Part shown: piece by piece, positions 5,565 to 6,474 of the stretch
How the letters are laid out: the number at the start of each line of letters is the position of its first letter
Position numbering within the stretch: the stretch's first letter is position 1
Source: Acidobacteriota bacterium
GTDB taxonomy: Bacteria > Acidobacteriota > Terriglobia > Bryobacterales > JACQDG01
Direction of reading: 5' to 3'
Assembly (NCBI GenBank): GCA_016201185.1
Contig: JACQDG010000446.1
Span: forward strand, 1 to 6,474
Length of the DNA: 6,474 bases
Made by a program: the position numbers and the translations under genes
Notes under the pieces: generated by a model
Seen by the model: only the letters and a program-made list of their open reading frames with translations
The model's database searches: none
What the model was told of the DNA's origin: nothing

Positions 5565-5566
5565 TT

Positions 5567-6409
5567 ATGCTTCGCGTTGGCTTGATCGGCCCGGGGCGCG
5601 CCGGTCAAGCGCTGGTGCGGCTGCTACCGCCGTCGAAATATGAGCTTGGGGCGGTCCTGTCGCGCAGGTTTACCTCGGCCCGCCGCGCCACCCGCCAGAT
5701 GCACTTCGGTGAGCCCACCGACGATTGCGGAACCTTTTCCTCCTGCAGCCTGATCCTGATCGCGGTGCCTGACCACGCGATTGCCGCCGTGGCCCGGAGA
5801 CTGGCCGGCGCGTCTTTTTCGTTCCGCCGCAAGGTCGTCTTGCACACGAGCGGCGCACTGGACAGCACTGAGCTGGCCCCTCTGCGCGCCCGCGGCGCCG
5901 CCGTGGGCTCGATCCATCCCTTGCAGACCTTCGGCCGCCGCGTGCTTTCGCTGGCCGGCGTTCATTTTGCCGTGGAGGGCGACGAGGCGGCCTTGCGCCT
6001 GGCCCAGTCGCTCGTGACCGACTGGCATGGCAAGTTGTTGCGCATCAAGCCCGGCAGGAAAGCTTTATTCCACGCTGGCGTCAGCTTCGCCTCGCCCTTT
6101 TTTACGCCCTTAATGGAAGCTGCCGTGCGCCTGATGGGCCGCGCCGGCATTCCCCCCAAGACCGCCATCCAGGCGCTGCGCCCGTTGCTCTCAACCACCT
6201 TGGATAACTACGCTCACACCGGCCGGCAAAGCTGGACTGGCCCGCTGGCCCACGGAGATGTCGCCACGATCCGCCGTCACCTCGAGGCTCTCGACCGCGA
6301 CAATCCCATGCTGGCCCGTTACTACCGCGTCTCCGCTTTGGCGGCCCTGGCGCTGTTTAGCCGCCATCACAAGCCGCAGCAAATCCTGACTGAGGGCGAT
6401 CTGCTATGA
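5567..6409 (+). CDS. Rossmann-fold and DUF2520 domain oxidoreductase-like protein
   Basis: This 280-residue protein has an N-terminal NAD(P)-binding Rossmann domain: L2-RVGLIGPGRAG13 with the G8-x-G10-x-x-G13 fingerprint, and V67-PDHAI72 after the fourth strand. A helical DUF2520 domain begins around 125. Signature stretches are H93-TSG96, S115-IHPLQTF122, F168-HAGVSFASP and G225-PLAHGD231. The fold is related to ketopantoate reductase, 6-phosphogluconate dehydrogenase and pyrroline-5-carboxylate reductase families. To my knowledge the substrate of DUF2520 proteins has not been settled, so none is given here. Two small departures from what I recall as the family pattern are P177 where 'asN' is common and H229 where 'GPl.RGD' is common. 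It begins 61 nt after uvrB and ends in TGA, overlapping the next gene's ATG by ATGA, so those two genes are probably translationally coupled. Confidence 0.85.
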   Translation: MLRVGLIGPGRAGQALVRLLPPSKYELGAVLSRRFTSARRATRQMHFGEPTDDCGTFSSCSLILIAVPDHAIAAVARRLAGASFSFRRKVVLHTSGALDSTELAPLRARGAAVGSIHPLQTFGRRVLSLAGVHFAVEGDEAALRLAQSLVTDWHGKLLRIKPGRKALFHAGVSFASPFFTPLMEAAVRLMGRAGIPPKTAIQALRPLLSTTLDNYAHTGRQSWTGPLAHGDVATIRRHLEALDRDNPMLARYYRVSALAALALFSRHHKPQQILTEGDLL

Positions 6410-6474
6410 GGATCCCTCGCGCCGCCGGGATCGTGCTCCTCCTGGGCTTACTCTGCTTTCTGGCCGCCAAACAG
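6406..6474 (+). CDS. N-terminus of a secreted or membrane-anchored protein (cut by window edge)
   Basis: ATG 6406 overlaps the DUF2520 stop codon (ATGA) and opens a frame of 23 codons running to the right edge. The visible sequence has a positive start (M1-RIPR5), then a strongly hydrophobic stretch (A6 to A21, including I-V-L-L-L-G-L-L-C-F-L), then K22-Q23. That is an uncleaved signal anchor or the front of a signal peptide. Nothing in 23 residues identifies a family. The overlap suggests translation coupled to the DUF2520 gene. Confidence 0.7.
   Translation, partial: MRIPRAAGIVLLLGLLCFLAAKQ

Noticed and set aside
5563..5571. A fourth -10 box (TGT-TATGCT) as leaderless promoter for the DUF2520 gene
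   Set aside because: It overlaps the ATG itself, so a transcript from it would start inside the gene and lose the first beta strand; AAGGTG just upstream gives a normal explanation for the start.

Overview
This window holds GC-rich, densely coding bacterial chromosomal DNA with a standard genetic code. Gene content and style (Ala/Pro-rich exported proteins ending in 'AQ' after the signal peptide, a parvulin-like foldase, a long CDF exporter, uvrB, a DUF2520 protein) suggest an uncultured Acidobacteriota-like organism. That assignment is an impression and no search was run.

Layout. On the minus strand, left part: a 5'-complete but edge-truncated D-2-hydroxyacid dehydrogenase with a signal peptide (592 to beyond base 1), preceded by a parvulin/SurA-like exported protein (1661-690). 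A divergent promoter region of about 100 bp (1662-1765) separates these from the plus-strand genes: a zinc-type CDF exporter with three C-terminal dimerisation-like domains (1766-3205), a 77-residue glutaredoxin-like protein (3215-3448), uvrB (3496-5505), a Rossmann/DUF2520 protein (5567-6409), and the first 23 codons of a membrane or secreted protein (6406 to the right edge).

The most striking item is the small gene at 3215-3448. Its frame is interrupted by one in-frame TGA (3254-3256), exactly where a glutaredoxin/NrdH fold has its N-terminal catalytic cysteine. Read through, it gives Y-S-Q-P-T-U-P-P-C followed by an intact fold with cis-Pro (T-P-T) and a G-F-D ending. Directly after the TGA lies a two-tier hairpin with a GU-containing apical loop 23 nt downstream, as expected of a bacterial SECIS element. 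I read this as a selenocysteine-containing glutaredoxin that ordinary gene calling would split or miss. The nearby DUF2520 gene stops at TGA, so TGA is not generally reassigned here.

Three plus-strand genes (CDF, glutaredoxin, uvrB) each have a TATRNT-like -10 box ending 7-8 nt before an ATG, which suggests leaderless or near-leaderless transcripts. Two other proteins depart from family norms: the parvulin-like protein lacks both active-site histidines, and the hydroxyacid dehydrogenase carries an export signal although it is an NAD-dependent fold. No tRNA, rRNA, mobile element or CRISPR array was seen, and there is no non-coding stretch over about 105 bp.
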